DNA of 64,000 nt from Saprospiraceae bacterium (GTDB lineage: Bacteria > Bacteroidota > Bacteroidia > Chitinophagales > Saprospiraceae), in contig JAJCYH010000023.1 of the NCBI GenBank assembly GCA_029262995.1, forward strand, positions 248,001 through 312,000, read 5' to 3'. A program made the translations under genes and the position numbers. How positions within the stretch are numbered: position 1 is the first letter of the stretch; each line of letters begins with the position of its first letter. The notes below the pieces were generated by a model that made no database searches, was not told the DNA's origin, and worked only from the letters and a program-made list of their open reading frames with translations. Positions 9,522 to 18,351 of the stretch are shown here, piece by piece.

Positions 9522-11318
9522 GTGAAACCTACAGACATTAATGATCCGGAATACTTTCATAAAGTAGTGGATTGCCAATATGCGTGTCCTGCACACACTC
9601 CTGTTCCAGAATATATTAGACTCATTGCACAAGGCAAATATACAGAAGCCTATATGATTAATTGGGAATCTAATGTGTTTCCAGGAGTCCTAGGCAGAAC
9701 TTGTGATAGACCTTGTGAACCCGCTTGTAGAAGAGTGCGAGTAGAAGAGGAACCCGTCGCAATTTGCCGACTAAAAAGAGTAGCTGCAGATAACAAGTCA
9801 AATGTTAAACCATTTATGCCTCAAGGCCCTTTTCCATCAAATAGTAAAAAAATAGCTCTTATCGGTGGTGGTCCAGCATCACTTACTGTCGCCAGAGATT
9901 TAGCTCCTCTTGGATATGAAATCCATCTTTACGATGAATGGGAAAGCGGTGGAGGAATGATGAGAACACAAATTCCCTCCTTTAGACTTCCTTTAGAAGT
10001 ACTCAATGAAGAAGTAAACTATATTCTCGACATGGGTATTCATACACATTTCAATCATTACGTAGACAGTATGGCTCAAATTCTAAGTAAAGATTATGAC
10101 GCCATTTTTGTAGGTACGGGAGCACCAAGAGGAAGACAATTAGATCTTCCTGGCTATAAAGAAGCCCAACAGCATGTACAAATAGGAATAGAGTTCCTTG
10201 CCAATGTAGCTTTTGAACACACTGAAGAGATTGGCAAAAAGGTTATCGTTCTTGGTGGTGGAAATACTGCAATGGATTGTTGCAGAACCTCTAAGCGATT
10301 GGGTGCGGATCATGTTTATGTTGTCGTAAGAAGTCCAAAAGCAGACATGAAAGCCTCACCCTGGGAAATTGATGATGCAGAGAGAGAAGGCATTAATATA
10401 TTAAACAACCTACCTCCAAAAGCCTATGTTATGGAGAATGGCAAATTTATTGGCATGCACTTCGAACATGTACAGGCTGTTTATGATGATAATGGAAAAC
10501 GGAAATTAATTCCTACCGGTGAAGAGGATTTATTTATAGAGGCTACAGATGTGATACTTGCCATTGGACAAGACAACGCATTCCCTTGGATTGAAAGAGA
10601 CCTTGGTCTTGAATTTGGTAAATGGAATTTGCCCGTACTTGACCGAAATACATTTCAATCAACATTACCAAAAGTATTTTTTGGAGGAGATGCTGCATTT
10701 GGACCAGAAAATGTAATTACTGCTGTAGCACACGGCCATCAAGCTGCAATTTCTATTGACTTGTTTTGCAAAGGAGAAAGCCTTGCCAAAAGGCCCGCAC
10801 CAATGACTAATTTGATAAGTCAGAAAATGGGAATCCACGAGTGGACCTATGACAATCATATTGCTGATGACCTAAGATATCTCGTGCCACATGAAGATAA
10901 TGAGAAAGCACTAAAAGACAGAAAGGTAGAAGTTGAATTAGGCTTTGGAAAAGAAACTGGCTTTAAAGAAGCCATGCGATGTCTTAATTGCGATGTACAA
11001 ACAGTTTTCGCAACAAACCTGTGTATTGAATGTGATGCCTGCGTTGATGTTTGTCCGACCGATTGTATCACATTTACTGAAAACGGAGAAGAACTAGAAT
11101 TAAGAGAAAGGCTTAACGCACCAGCACTAAATAAATCGCAAGATTTATACGTGTCCGATATACTTCCAACGGCAAGAGTAATGGTAAAAGATGAAGACGT
11201 ATGTCTCCATTGCGGTTTATGTGCCGAAAGATGTCCTACTGCTGCTTGGGACATGAAAAAATACTTGTATAATGTAACCAAAAGCTATGAACAAGATGGA
11301 GCAGGAGTCACTATTTAA
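9522..11318 (+). CDS. GltD-like FAD/Fe-S oxidoreductase linked to 2-oxoacid:ferredoxin oxidoreductase
   Basis: A 598-residue flavoprotein. The N-terminus carries the GltD-type cysteine cluster (CQYACPAHTPVPEYI then GRTCDRPCEPACRR). Residues about 105-420 form the FAD/NAD(P) two-dinucleotide fold (IALIGGGPASLTVARDLAP; VIVLGGGNTAMDCCR; VFFGGDAAFGPEN). The C-terminal 120 residues carry two 4Fe-4S ferredoxin clusters (CIECDACVDVCPTDC and CLHCGLCAERCPTA). It probably shuttles electrons between NAD(P)H and ferredoxin for the two downstream subunits. The start is GTG, since an in-frame TAA lies only five codons upstream. Its 3' end overlaps the next gene by 32 bp, which implies coupled translation. 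Confidence 0.85.
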   Translation: MKPTDINDPEYFHKVVDCQYACPAHTPVPEYIRLIAQGKYTEAYMINWESNVFPGVLGRTCDRPCEPACRRVRVEEEPVAICRLKRVAADNKSNVKPFMPQGPFPSNSKKIALIGGGPASLTVARDLAPLGYEIHLYDEWESGGGMMRTQIPSFRLPLEVLNEEVNYILDMGIHTHFNHYVDSMAQILSKDYDAIFVGTGAPRGRQLDLPGYKEAQQHVQIGIEFLANVAFEHTEEIGKKVIVLGGGNTAMDCCRTSKRLGADHVYVVVRSPKADMKASPWEIDDAEREGINILNNLPPKAYVMENGKFIGMHFEHVQAVYDDNGKRKLIPTGEEDLFIEATDVILAIGQDNAFPWIERDLGLEFGKWNLPVLDRNTFQSTLPKVFFGGDAAFGPENVITAVAHGHQAAISIDLFCKGESLAKRPAPMTNLISQKMGIHEWTYDNHIADDLRYLVPHEDNEKALKDRKVEVELGFGKETGFKEAMRCLNCDVQTVFATNLCIECDACVDVCPTDCITFTENGEELELRERLNAPALNKSQDLYVSDILPTARVMVKDEDVCLHCGLCAERCPTAAWDMKKYLYNVTKSYEQDGAGVTI

Positions 11319-13122
11319 TGATATGGTAATCCGGTTTGCCAACGTAAACGGAACCGGCTCTGCCTCTGCCAATGAAATGTTTGCCAAATCATTATTTAAA
11401 ATGGGCTTACCGGTAACTGCAAAGAATATATTCCCATCCAATATTCAAGGACTTCCAACCTGGTATGAAGTACGGATTAGTGAAAAAGGATATTTAGGAA
11501 GACGAGAAGGCATAGATATTATCGTTGCGGTAAATCCACAAAGTCTGGAACAAGATATAAAAGATGTAAAAAGTGGAGGTTACTTGATTTATGATAACAG
11601 TAAATTGTTATATGATAATTACAAAAGAGAAGATATTAATTTTATTGGCATTCCTATGATAGAGATGTCAGCTCAGAACTATAATTCAGCAAGACATCAG
11701 CAACTTTTCAAAAACATCATTTATGTTGGAGCAGTGGCTTGCTTAATCAATATGGATATTGATACTATTAAGGAAGTAATAACTGAACAATTTAAGTCTA
11801 AAGAAAAGCTCATTCCACCTAATTTTAAAGCGCTTGATTTAGGCATTAATTATGTAAGAGAAAACCTCAACTATCCAATCAAGTATTGTGTTAAAAAATC
11901 AAACAAGACAGATGGAAAAATTATAATTGACGGCAATACCGCTACTGGCTTAGGAGCTGTTTATGCCGGTGCCACAATGATGGCATGGTATCCTATCACG
12001 CCTTCTACTTCCGTAGCGAGCGCTTTTGAAAAATATTGCAAAAAATTACGAGTAGATCCAGAAACTGGAAAAAACAAATATGCATTTATACAAGCCGAAG
12101 ATGAATTAGCTGCTATCGGTATGGTCATAGGAGCCAATTGGAATGGAGCCAGAGCATTTACAGCAACCAGTGGTCCAGGTGTATCATTGATGAATGAGTT
12201 TATTGGCCTATCATATTTTGCAGAAATTCCAGTAGTACTTATAAATGTTCAAAGAGGAGGTCCTTCTACAGGAATGCCTACCAGAAGCCAACAGGCTGAT
12301 GTGATTTCTTGTGCATATGCTTCGCATGGAGATACCAAACATCCTATGCTGATTCCAAGCACTCCAACAGAATGTTTTGAATATACCGCCAAAGCATTTG
12401 ATCTTGCTGAAAGATCACAAACACTTGTATTTCTTCTAACAGATCTTGATCTAGGAATGAATAACCATCTTACAGACGAATTATCATGGGATGATACTCA
12501 AGAATATGACAGAGGGAAAGTCCTTGATGAAGAAATGCTTGAAAGAATGACGGAAAAGTTTGGCAGATATCTTGATGTCGATGATGATGGAATTCCATAT
12601 AGGACCATTCCCGGAACTCACCCAACCAAAGGTGCGTATTTTACTCGAGGAACATCCAGAGATGAATATGCAAAGTATACCGAAGATGGAAAGGTTTATG
12701 CAAAAAACATGGATCGATTATCTAAAAAATGGGACACAATAAAAGCTCTAGTTCCTTCTGCTCGAATTCATTCCTCAGATCAAAGTACAAAAATTGGAAT
12801 GCTTTATTATGGCACAAGTTTTTATCCTTCAACTGAAGCGACCGATATGCTTACCGATCATGGAATTCATATCACTAAAATTGAAATAAAAGCATTCCCG
12901 TTTTCAGACAATGTAAAAGAGACAATTGATAAATTGGATTTTGTTTTTGTTGTTGACCAAAATAGAGACGGACAAATGAGAACTTTATTGATTAATGAAT
13001 TAAACATAGATCCACATAAACTTATATCAGTTTTAAATTATGACGGTACGCCAATAACCGCAGACAAAATATTTAAAGAAATTTCTTCGCATAAGGTTTT
13101 AGATCTTGCAACTCAAAATTAA
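11287..13122 (+). CDS. 2-oxoacid:ferredoxin oxidoreductase, fused gamma-alpha subunit
   Basis: This subunit belongs to the enzyme that decarboxylates a 2-oxoacid (often 2-oxoglutarate) to the acyl-CoA and reduces ferredoxin. Residues about 10-190 are the gamma domain (VIRFANVNGTGSASAN, a diverged glycine-rich loop). Residues about 210-610 are the alpha/pyrimidine domain, with GNTATGLGAVYAGATMMAWYPITPSTSVA, FIQAEDELAAIGMVIGANWNGARAFTATSGPG and NVQRGGPSTGMPT. The gamma-alpha fusion is common in two-subunit KorAB enzymes. It overlaps the flavoprotein gene and is followed by the beta subunit after 6 bp. The 2-oxoglutarate preference is inferred from similarity to KorA, not shown. Confidence 0.88.
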   Translation: MNKMEQESLFNDMVIRFANVNGTGSASANEMFAKSLFKMGLPVTAKNIFPSNIQGLPTWYEVRISEKGYLGRREGIDIIVAVNPQSLEQDIKDVKSGGYLIYDNSKLLYDNYKREDINFIGIPMIEMSAQNYNSARHQQLFKNIIYVGAVACLINMDIDTIKEVITEQFKSKEKLIPPNFKALDLGINYVRENLNYPIKYCVKKSNKTDGKIIIDGNTATGLGAVYAGATMMAWYPITPSTSVASAFEKYCKKLRVDPETGKNKYAFIQAEDELAAIGMVIGANWNGARAFTATSGPGVSLMNEFIGLSYFAEIPVVLINVQRGGPSTGMPTRSQQADVISCAYASHGDTKHPMLIPSTPTECFEYTAKAFDLAERSQTLVFLLTDLDLGMNNHLTDELSWDDTQEYDRGKVLDEEMLERMTEKFGRYLDVDDDGIPYRTIPGTHPTKGAYFTRGTSRDEYAKYTEDGKVYAKNMDRLSKKWDTIKALVPSARIHSSDQSTKIGMLYYGTSFYPSTEATDMLTDHGIHITKIEIKAFPFSDNVKETIDKLDFVFVVDQNRDGQMRTLLINELNIDPHKLISVLNYDGTPITADKIFKEISSHKVLDLATQN

Positions 13123-13128
13123 TATCCC

Positions 13129-14181
13129 ATGTCTTATATAAAGCCACAATTCCACCATCCCGAATTAAAAAAGAACAAGGTAGGTTACTATAAAACAGAT
13201 TATGAGGGAGTAATATCTACGCTTTGTGCTGGTTGCGGTCATGATTCTATAAGCAGTGCCATTGTGCATGCCTGTTATGAAATTTCATTGGAACCGCACA
13301 GGTTGGCTAAATTATCAGGCATTGGATGTTCTTCTAAGACCCCTGCATACTTTCTCAGCAATTCCCATGGATTTAACTCTGTGCATGGTAGAATGCCATC
13401 GGTAGCAACCGGTGCGGGATTAGCCAATAGGGATCTTATCTATATGGGAATTTCAGGCGATGGCGATACCGCTTCAATAGGTATGGGACAATTTGTTCAT
13501 GCAGTAAGAAGAAACATCAATATGGTGTATATCGTAATGAATAATGGATGTTATGGTCTTACAAAAGGACAAGATTCGGCGACTGCTGACTTTGGCTCAA
13601 TAAGCAAGTCTGGATCCGAAAATCCATACACTGCTATTGACCTTGTTGGGCTTGCCCTTGAACTTAATGCAGGTTTTGTTGGAAGGAGTTTTTCAGGTGA
13701 CAAAAGCCAATTGGTTCCCATGATTAAAGCTGCACTCTCGCACCCTGGTTTTGCTTTTATCGATGTCATCTCTCCTTGCGTTACATTCAATAATAATCAA
13801 GGTTCGACAAAGTCTTACTCCTATGTACGTGATCACATTGAAGCCACCTCTGTATTGGATTTTGTACCATTTGAGGAAGAAATCAAAGTAGATTATGAAG
13901 ACGGTACATCTGCAGAATTAGAATTATTTAATGGTTCAAAAATTGTTCTAAGCAAAATTTCATCACATTGGGATCCAAGAAATAAAATTTTGGCCAAAAA
14001 ATATTTAAACGAATCAAAAGAAAATGGCCAGATTCTTACAGGCTTATTCTACATCGACACAGAAACCGAAAGTTTCCATAAAAAACTCAACACTGTTACC
14101 ACTCCTCTGAACAAGTTATCTAAGAATGACCTGTGTCCTGGCAGTAGCAAACTGACAGACATCAACAAAACATTTATGTAG
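13129..14181 (+). CDS. 2-oxoacid:ferredoxin oxidoreductase, beta subunit
   Basis: The 350-residue thiamine-diphosphate subunit. It has the CAGCGHDSI and GIGCSSKTPAYF cysteine segments of KorB-type beta subunits and the GDGDTASIGMGQFVHA ... NNGCYGLTKGQ thiamine-diphosphate/Mg motif. VISPCVTFNN supplies a further conserved cysteine. It partners the gamma-alpha subunit encoded 6 bp upstream, and electrons should pass to the GltD-like protein encoded first in the operon. The operon probably ends here or runs on into the polyphosphate kinases, 68 bp downstream on the same strand. Confidence 0.9.
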   Translation: MSYIKPQFHHPELKKNKVGYYKTDYEGVISTLCAGCGHDSISSAIVHACYEISLEPHRLAKLSGIGCSSKTPAYFLSNSHGFNSVHGRMPSVATGAGLANRDLIYMGISGDGDTASIGMGQFVHAVRRNINMVYIVMNNGCYGLTKGQDSATADFGSISKSGSENPYTAIDLVGLALELNAGFVGRSFSGDKSQLVPMIKAALSHPGFAFIDVISPCVTFNNNQGSTKSYSYVRDHIEATSVLDFVPFEEEIKVDYEDGTSAELELFNGSKIVLSKISSHWDPRNKILAKKYLNESKENGQILTGLFYIDTETESFHKKLNTVTTPLNKLSKNDLCPGSSKLTDINKTFM

Positions 14182-14249
14182 GTTAATGTGGACAAGAATC
14201 AGAAGTATTAAAATGATTAATTTTATATTTTAAGCTAGATTTAAAACAA

Positions 14250-15116
14250 ATGCCGAAGCAGAATAATTCTTTCATTTTAAACAATGAAAACATTCCCGAT
14301 TTAAAAACACCAGAAGACGTAATTAAACTACTGGATAAAAGCGATTGTAACTATTCAGATATCCTAAACAAGTTAGAATACGAAAAAGAAATACAATTTC
14401 TACAAGAGGAATTATTGAAACTTCAAAACTGGGTCTTAAATAATCATAAAAGAATTGTAATAATTTTCGAAGGCCGAGATGCAGCTGGCAAAGGTGGCAC
14501 TATAAGGAGATTTGCACGATACTTAAATCCCAGATCAATGAGACTAGTTGCTTTAAACAAGCCTACAGAAATAGAAAGCGGTCAATGGTACTTTTCAAGA
14601 CATGTCAAGGAATTACCAAATGCAGGAGAAATTGTCTTTTTTGACCGCTCTTGGTATAACAGAGCTGTAGTAGAACCAGTAATGGGGTTTTGTGATGCCT
14701 CAGAGTATACAACATTCATGAGGCAGGTACCCGAATTTGAGCATATGCTTTTTGAAGATGGAGTTACCATAATCAAATTTTGGTTTTCAATTTCGAAAGA
14801 AGAACAAGCCAAACGATTTAAATTAAGGAAAGAAAAAAAACTGAAACAATGGAAATTAAGCCCAGTTGACCTTAAGGCCCAAAAAAAGTGGGATGATTTT
14901 ACAAAGCACAAAGAAGCCATGTTTAGTAAGACCCACACTAGTATTGCACCATGGATAATTGTGCGAGCTAATGATAAGAGAAAGGCCAGACTTGAATCGA
15001 TTCGATATGTACTTTCAATGTTTGATTACGAAGGAAGAGAAGAAGCAAAGACATATATATATCCAGACCCAAATGTCATTGAGAGATTCAATCGTTCTAT
15101 GCTAAATCTAGATTAA
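14250..15116 (+). CDS. ppk2: polyphosphate kinase 2
   Basis: PPK2 transfers phosphate between polyphosphate and nucleoside diphosphates or monophosphates in the cytosol. The 288-residue protein has one PPK2 domain (about residues 45-275). The P-loop is FEGRDAAGKGG with Asp77 and Lys81, followed by LNPRSMRLVAL, the lid/recognition segment GQWYFSRHV, and the Walker B-like FFDRSWYNRAVVEPVMGF. Every expected residue is present, so it should be active. A paralogue begins 5 bp downstream. It resembles the single-domain class I group, although nucleotide preference cannot be read reliably. Confidence 0.92.
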   Translation: MPKQNNSFILNNENIPDLKTPEDVIKLLDKSDCNYSDILNKLEYEKEIQFLQEELLKLQNWVLNNHKRIVIIFEGRDAAGKGGTIRRFARYLNPRSMRLVALNKPTEIESGQWYFSRHVKELPNAGEIVFFDRSWYNRAVVEPVMGFCDASEYTTFMRQVPEFEHMLFEDGVTIIKFWFSISKEEQAKRFKLRKEKKLKQWKLSPVDLKAQKKWDDFTKHKEAMFSKTHTSIAPWIIVRANDKRKARLESIRYVLSMFDYEGREEAKTYIYPDPNVIERFNRSMLNLD

Positions 15117-15121
15117 CAATA

Positions 15122-15892
15122 ATGAATTACAATAAAAGTAAATTATCAATACTAAATTCTAAAAAAGCAATATTACACCTTTTAGGGCAAAAAAAAATAA
15201 ATTTCGATGGAGTCCTGTCTAAACTGGAATATGATTCTGCACTAGAAAGTCTTCAAATCGACCTAATCAAAGTACAACGTAAAATTGCTAACAAAGGTCA
15301 CCGATTATTAATAATAATTGAAGGAGGAGAGTTTGCAGGAAAGAGTGACTTGATCCGTGTACTTACAGATCATTTAAATCCCAGATCAATTAGGAGTGTG
15401 GCACTACCTAAACCAACAGTATTGGAAAAACATCAGTGGTATTTCAGAAGGTATGTGAATCAACTACCACAGAAAGGTGAGATAGTGATATTTGACAGAA
15501 GTTGGTATAACAGAGCTGTGCTAGAACCTGTTAATGGATTTTGCTCTAAAGAAGAATACAGTGGTTTCATGTCAGAAGTCAATTACTTTGAAAAATTAAT
15601 TGGCAATAAGAATCTCACTTTATTTAAGCTGTACCTCAAGGTCAGTAAAAAGGAACAAGCTTTACGCTTAGAAAATGTCAAAAAAAATCCTTTAAGATAC
15701 TGGGAATTGACAGAGGTAGATAGAAATGCCCAACGACTGTGGAACGATTTTAAAAAGTATGAAAAAAAAATGCTTAACAAAACAAACACAAAAGAAAACC
15801 CATGGATAATACTAAATGCTGATGATAAAAAGCATGCACAACTTGAAGCTCTTAGGTACATCATCAAATCCTACAATAAAATACAAGATTAG
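15122..15892 (+). CDS. PPK2-family paralogue with diverged P-loop
   Basis: A 256-residue tandem paralogue of the preceding PPK2. It keeps LNPRSIRSVAL, HQWYFRRYVNQLP and IFDRSWYNRAVLEPVNGF, so the fold and Walker B segment are intact. The P-loop reads IEGGEFAGKSD rather than EGRDAAGKGG: the family Asp is Glu70 and the final glycines are Ser75 and Asp76, while Lys74 is retained. It may be catalytically altered, may prefer a different nucleotide, or may form mixed oligomers with its neighbour. The 5-bp gap indicates cotranscription. It converges on the decayed subtilase gene with only 4 bp between their stops. Confidence 0.82.
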   Translation: MNYNKSKLSILNSKKAILHLLGQKKINFDGVLSKLEYDSALESLQIDLIKVQRKIANKGHRLLIIIEGGEFAGKSDLIRVLTDHLNPRSIRSVALPKPTVLEKHQWYFRRYVNQLPQKGEIVIFDRSWYNRAVLEPVNGFCSKEEYSGFMSEVNYFEKLIGNKNLTLFKLYLKVSKKEQALRLENVKKNPLRYWELTEVDRNAQRLWNDFKKYEKKMLNKTNTKENPWIILNADDKKHAQLEALRYIIKSYNKIQD

Positions 15893-15896
15893 TTAA

Positions 15897-17070
15897 CTAG
15901 TTAATGAGAATTTTATAAAGCTCTCTTGAACGGTCTTTTGCTTTAACTTTTAAAACATAAAACCGATTTGGTAAAGTCGTTGTATCAATTTTAAAATCCT
16001 TTGTATTGTATCCTTGCAATACTAACTTTCCAAATTGATTATATAAATAGAAAGTTACTGCACCTTTATTCACACTTACATTTAATTCTCTGACTGAAGG
16101 ATTAGGATAAACTTTCACTGAGGATTTAATATAAGTATTTTCAATAGCATAATCAACTGCATCTTCAAGAAACCTTGAATACGCACTTCCTCCAACCGAC
16201 ATATTAATTACATGGGCACCATTATCCACAGCATAATATATTGCGTTTGCCCAATTCGAATAGAAGCCAGTACTATTTTCATCTATTATTTTACATGTCA
16301 TTATTTTACAATTCCAGTCAACTCCACTATAACCAATTGAATTATTTGCATTAGCCCCTACTATACCTGCTACATTAGTGCCATGGCCGTGGTCATCCGA
16401 TGGATCATTGTCATTATTTACAAAGTCCCAGCCCAGAACATCATCGACAATAACCATTATTGTCATCATCTCCAAATGAATTACTTTCATTTACATTTTG
16501 CCAAATCCTGCCAGAAAATTCAGGATGTGATGTCCTTACTCCAGAATCTAATATTGCAACAACTATAAATTCACTCCCTTGCTCCAGTTCCCATGCCTCA
16601 TCCATATCTACATCAGAATCAAATATTGCTTGAAACAAATTTAAAGAACCATCATTCTTTAATCCCAACTGCCTATTAAAATAGAAGTCATTAGGTTCTA
16701 GTATACTTTCAGAACTTACTCCAGAGCTTGTTCCAATATAATCTAGTTCTACATATTCCAATAAACCAGTCTTTACTAATTTATCAGCAACACTTATTAA
16801 ATCAATAGATTCTGAGAATTTAAGAATTACATTTCGGGAATGATTGTAATTTCCTAAGAAATTGAAATCAACACTATATTTATTTAGTACCTGAGTCTTT
16901 AAAAAGGTTATCTTCTCTTCTAAATTATAATTATTCGACTTCTCATTCTGGAATGATGTACCTTTTATTTTCATAACAAGCCTATTGTTGCTGTAATTAT
17001 TAGCTTGCTGAGCAAAAAGCGTCGGTGCTAAACTCATTTGTAGAATAAGATATAAACATAGAATTCTCAT
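15897..17070 (-). pseudogene. decayed S8 subtilisin-like protease with T9SS tail
   Basis: The 5' part (17070 to 16441) encodes a signal peptide, a propeptide-like region and the Asp segment VVAILDSGVRTSHPEF. It ends at a stop just after GDDDNNGYCR. Removing one T at about 16449-16450 restores GYVDDVLGWDF, the normal subtilase continuation, and the frame then runs through the His segment DDHGHGTNVAGIVG to 15897. The reading frame then jumps from VDYAIENTY straight into SSVKVYPNPS, the start of a type A T9SS sorting domain. The oxyanion Asn and GTS-Ser segments are therefore missing. A frameshift plus an internal deletion makes it non-functional as a protease. The single-base shift alone could be a sequencing error; the deletion could not. 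Confidence 0.82.
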
Positions 17071-17195
17071 AAGTTATATTTGGGTTTTAGAAGTTGAATA
17101 CTGAATGAAATTAATAAAAAAACATTTCGGCATCCTAGAAGAGATTTAGAGTCAATGTACTAAACCCAATAATATTACAAAGCGTTAAATCAACA

Positions 17196-18326
17196 TTATA
17201 TGTTTTTAAAAACTTCTTTTACTTCCATGTCACCATGATTTCCTGCTTTAGCAAAGCGATACCCTACAGAAAAATTAATTAAATAATCTGCAAACGCTGC
17301 ATCACCGTGTCGGTAAACTCCTGTACTAATTGTTCGCTCTTTGTCAGAAACACTTTGTGTTCTATTTCTATACATCGCAAAAGGAAAACTAAGGTTTACG
17401 GATACGTTGTTGACATTATAGCCTATTCCCGGCTCTATTGAAACTGCATATCCTGGTCTACGGTAACCTGAACTTCCTCCTATTAAATCCTCAGCAGGCA
17501 CGCCTTCTAATCTGCTACCTAAATAGAGATTAAATCCATTATCAAAATTGTAAAAACTACCTATCCTTAGGGCATATTGATCAGGACAAGAAAATTCACT
17601 ACTACCACTTCGGGTCAATATTCCGTTTGTTTCTTCTATATTAAACAGATAATACAGACTCCCATTTATGCCAAAGTGATTATTTATCAAGTGATAAGTT
17701 TGTAGGTCTAAAGTCAAACCAAATCCTCCATCTCCAGGCTGAATAGATTGATCCACTACACTTTTAAGAGTTTCATTTTTATCAGGCCCTTGGTTATAGA
17801 AATCAGCTTTATAATTTGAATCTCCGGTAGGCAGCTTTACGCCAAAACCAAGTGAATAGTTATAGTTCTTACTCCCTGGTTCTAACAACCAATAATTAAT
17901 GGAAAATCTAAGATCAGACAAACCACTTGACGATGTTTCATTTCGGTCACCAAGTCCGTTAGGAGGATTTCCACCATGCTCATACATTGAAGATCTAATA
18001 TGGAATACTATGGGTAAAACAGATGTCAGAAATACTCGATTCGATATTCCATAACTAATACCCAAATCTAAAAAGCTAGATATGTTAATGACTTGTGTTC
18101 CATTTAAAATTCTATCATGCTCTTCAACATCACCTCTAAAGTGACGAAATGATTTAAAATATCTAAATGACGAAAAAACAGTAATTTCTGATTTAGAAAG
18201 CTCAATTAAATTTGACATTGAACCTCCACATGCTCCATTGCCCCGTATGGCTACACATCCTTGAGCATATGAAAGGTTCATACAAAAAATTACACTTATA
18301 ATACTTATGAAAGTTGTTCTTAACAT
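17196..18326 (-). CDS. outer-membrane beta-barrel protein of the operon with the cytochrome peroxidase
   Basis: A 376-residue protein with a signal peptide ending near SYAQG and alternating hydrophobic/polar strands typical of a barrel. The segments LDLGISYGISNRVFLTSVLPIV, GLSDLRFSINYWLL and LGFGVKLPTGDSNY resemble the MetA-pathway/transporter barrel family (PF13557-like), for which no firm function is known. Two cysteines flank an RGNGACGG motif just after the signal peptide. The gene starts 25 bp downstream of the cytochrome gene stop, so it is the third gene of a DoxX-like/cytochrome/barrel operon. The family match is from memory. Confidence 0.55.
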   Translation of the reverse strand: MLRTTFISIISVIFCMNLSYAQGCVAIRGNGACGGSMSNLIELSKSEITVFSSFRYFKSFRHFRGDVEEHDRILNGTQVINISSFLDLGISYGISNRVFLTSVLPIVFHIRSSMYEHGGNPPNGLGDRNETSSSGLSDLRFSINYWLLEPGSKNYNYSLGFGVKLPTGDSNYKADFYNQGPDKNETLKSVVDQSIQPGDGGFGLTLDLQTYHLINNHFGINGSLYYLFNIEETNGILTRSGSSEFSCPDQYALRIGSFYNFDNGFNLYLGSRLEGVPAEDLIGGSSGYRRPGYAVSIEPGIGYNVNNVSVNLSFPFAMYRNRTQSVSDKERTISTGVYRHGDAAFADYLINFSVGYRFAKAGNHGDMEVKEVFKNI

Positions 18327-18351
18327 TTGACTAATTTTTAAAATTAATTTA

